From the NCBI RefSeq assembly GCF_036370855.1, contig NC_088101.1:68013559-68077558 (forward strand): a stretch of 64,000 nt of DNA, read 5' to 3'. The notes under the pieces are model-generated. The model did no database searches, was not told where the DNA came from, and was given only the letters and a program-made list of their open reading frames with translations. A program made the position numbers and the translations under genes. Of the stretch, positions 62,454-64,000 are shown piece after piece; the stretch's first letter is position 1, and every line of letters starts with the position of its first letter. The DNA comes from Dromaius novaehollandiae (taxonomy: Eukaryota; Chordata; Aves; Casuariiformes; Dromaiidae).

Positions 62454-64000
62454 CTGTAAACAGATAAATCAAAGTTTATTTTAAGACACATGTACCTCTG
62501 TAAAAATACACCACACTGCTAAACTCACAAACTGGAGTGAGTCCAGTGGAGGGGCACTAAGATGTCAGGGGGCTGGAGTACATGCTTTATGAGGAGAAGT
62601 TGAGGGGCAGGGTTGGTTCAGCCTGGAGAAGAGAGGACTAAGGACGGGGAGCCACCTGGTCTCCTCAGCTACCAAAAGAGGAGTTACTGAAGACAGAGCA
62701 ACATCCTTCACAAAGGTGCACAGTGAGAGGAGAAGTGGTAACAGTCATAAGCTACAGTGAGGGAATTTCCAATTGGGTATAAAGAAAAAAAGTTTTCACA
62801 AGGAGTGGTGAGGCACTGGGTAACAGTGTGCCCAGAGAGGCTGCGGGATCTCTATCCTTGCAGGCATTCAGCACTTGATTGCACATGGCTTTGAGCAACC
62901 TGGCCTAACTTTGAAGTTAGCCCTGCTTTGAACAGAAGGTTGGATTAGATGACCTCCAGATCCTTTTATTATTCCTTGATTATAAATTCAAACTCAGGTA
63001 ACTAACTGTAATACAGTATGAAATGAGGCAAATGAACAATGGAGGCCTGCTTGTCCCTTCAGCATTCCTTCATTGCCCATTCAAAATTATAAAAACAGGG
63101 AGCTGCAGTTAGTCAAGAGCTAGAAATACAGTTGTCATGAAATATCTTGTTTTAGAAAAACAATTTCCATACTTTTTATAGTAGCTGTATTTTGGGTTCA
63201 ACAGGATTCATTCCTTCTTGTGAAGGAAATTACATTGTAAGAATATCTTCAGCTTTTAAGATAAATCTTACTACTTATTTTATATACCTAATCTGTTTCT
63301 TTCCAATATTTAGCTGGAAAAACTACAAAAAATTAAGTCAATCAGCAAAGCAATACGGAACACTAAAGGAGGGTAGTAAAAGTGTCAACCACAGAAGCAC
63401 ATGTAACATTCCTAGCTCTATAAACCTTACAGTTCTAAGGAGAGAACAAGACAAACAAACATCTCAATAATTACCAAATTAATATCAACAAAAACATTTA
63501 TAGCAGTCTCTCTACAAACAATCATGGATCTTGCATGGTAACAGAAGTGCCTAGTCAAATAGTCTACATATATTCAATGATCTAAAGTATCAAAAGTATT
63601 TTAAAAGTATGCTTAAAAAACATTTTCTAGAGACTGCTTTGCCAAACAGAAGAAAGTGCAACAGCTTCCCCTCTTTTTATTTTATTGTTAACAGACAGAA
63701 AAAGGCAGTCATGGCAAATTCTCTCTTGTAATAACAAGACAGCTCACACTGTAGAAGTTTTGTAGTCTGTAGTTTCTATGGTTAAAAGAAGAATCATTCT
63801 CAGCATCAGTTTGTTATTGTCTCTTACTTCCTTTTCAACACTAATTAAACAAAACAGTGCAGGAGCATTGTAAAATCTTAAAGACTCCCAATCAAAGAGA
63901 ACAAATTAGGAAGCTTCCCCGAGCTATGACCCAAGTGTACTTATTACTTCCTTAGAGTGGAATCAAAGCCTCTTAAACAGGCATCTTCCTGGGATTCCTT
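62454..64000. other. ANAPC4 intron (partial)
   Basis: Apart from the CR1 fragment this is AT-rich intronic DNA with no further exon. Nothing else is recognised. Confidence 0.75.
62531..62980 (+). mobile_element. CR1 LINE 3'-end fragment
   Basis: Shows the usual CR1 landmarks in order: GAGGGGCACTAAGATG, GGTTCAGCCTGGAGAAGAG, GTGGTGAGGCACTGGGTAAC, GTGCCCAGAGAGGCTGCGGG, ATCTCTATCCTTGCAGGCAT, GAGCAACCTGGCCTAAC, CCCTGCTTTGAACAGAAGGT and TGGATTAGATGACCTCCAGA, ending near ATTCCTTGAT where intact copies carry short tandem 3' repeats. It is 5'-truncated, diverged and non-coding, and lies antisense to ANAPC4 in an intron. It is the best clue to a bird or other sauropsid host. Confidence 0.93.

Noticed and set aside
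1..64000. CRISPR arrays, operons, phage or plasmid genes, intact viral genes, tRNA or rRNA genes
   Set aside because: None seen: no regularly spaced direct repeats, no tightly packed genes, no recognisable cloverleaf or rRNA segments, and the sequence is clearly intron-bearing animal DNA.

Overview
The window is nuclear DNA of a vertebrate, most likely a bird. Two multi-exon genes with GT-AG introns can be read on the minus strand, and the ANAPC4 intron at the right edge carries a CR1 LINE 3' end (about 62531-62980), the typical retroposon of birds and other sauropsids. There are no bacterial, phage, CRISPR or operon-like structures. Species cannot be fixed from the sequence; a crocodilian or turtle is a less likely alternative, given the short introns and sparse repeats.

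Layout from left to right. (1) 680-9146, minus: nine coding exons of SLC34A2 (sodium-phosphate cotransporter NaPi-IIb), from the initiator ATG to about residue 403; the rest of the gene lies left of the window. All exon phases chain without a frameshift or stop. (2) 9147-about 15100: probable 5' intron, ending at a candidate non-coding first exon (15064-about 15102) behind a TATA-like box. A CpG-enriched kilobase at 16.0-17.0 kb is an alternative promoter. (3) About 17.1-57.2 kb: a gene-poor intergenic region, mostly AT-rich, with GC-rich patches at 23.1-23.3, 24.6-25.6 and 27.5-27.9 kb, a strong orphan CpG island at 35.8-36.4 kb, a purine-rich stretch at 37.8-38.4 kb, and small simple or tandem repeats. 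I recognise no protein gene there. (4) 57379-62453, minus: the last eight coding exons of ANAPC4 (APC/C subunit 4), ending in an acidic tail and stop codon; upstream exons lie right of the window.

The order and orientation (ANAPC4 upstream of SLC34A2, same strand) match human 4p15.2. The two genes are neighbours by conserved synteny, not by function: one is a core cell-cycle ubiquitin-ligase subunit, the other an epithelial phosphate transporter. I found no undescribed system. The observations most worth checking are the lysine-free ANAPC4 tail, which lacks the SUMO acceptor sites known in human APC4, the orphan CpG island, and the candidate SLC34A2 promoter and first exon.
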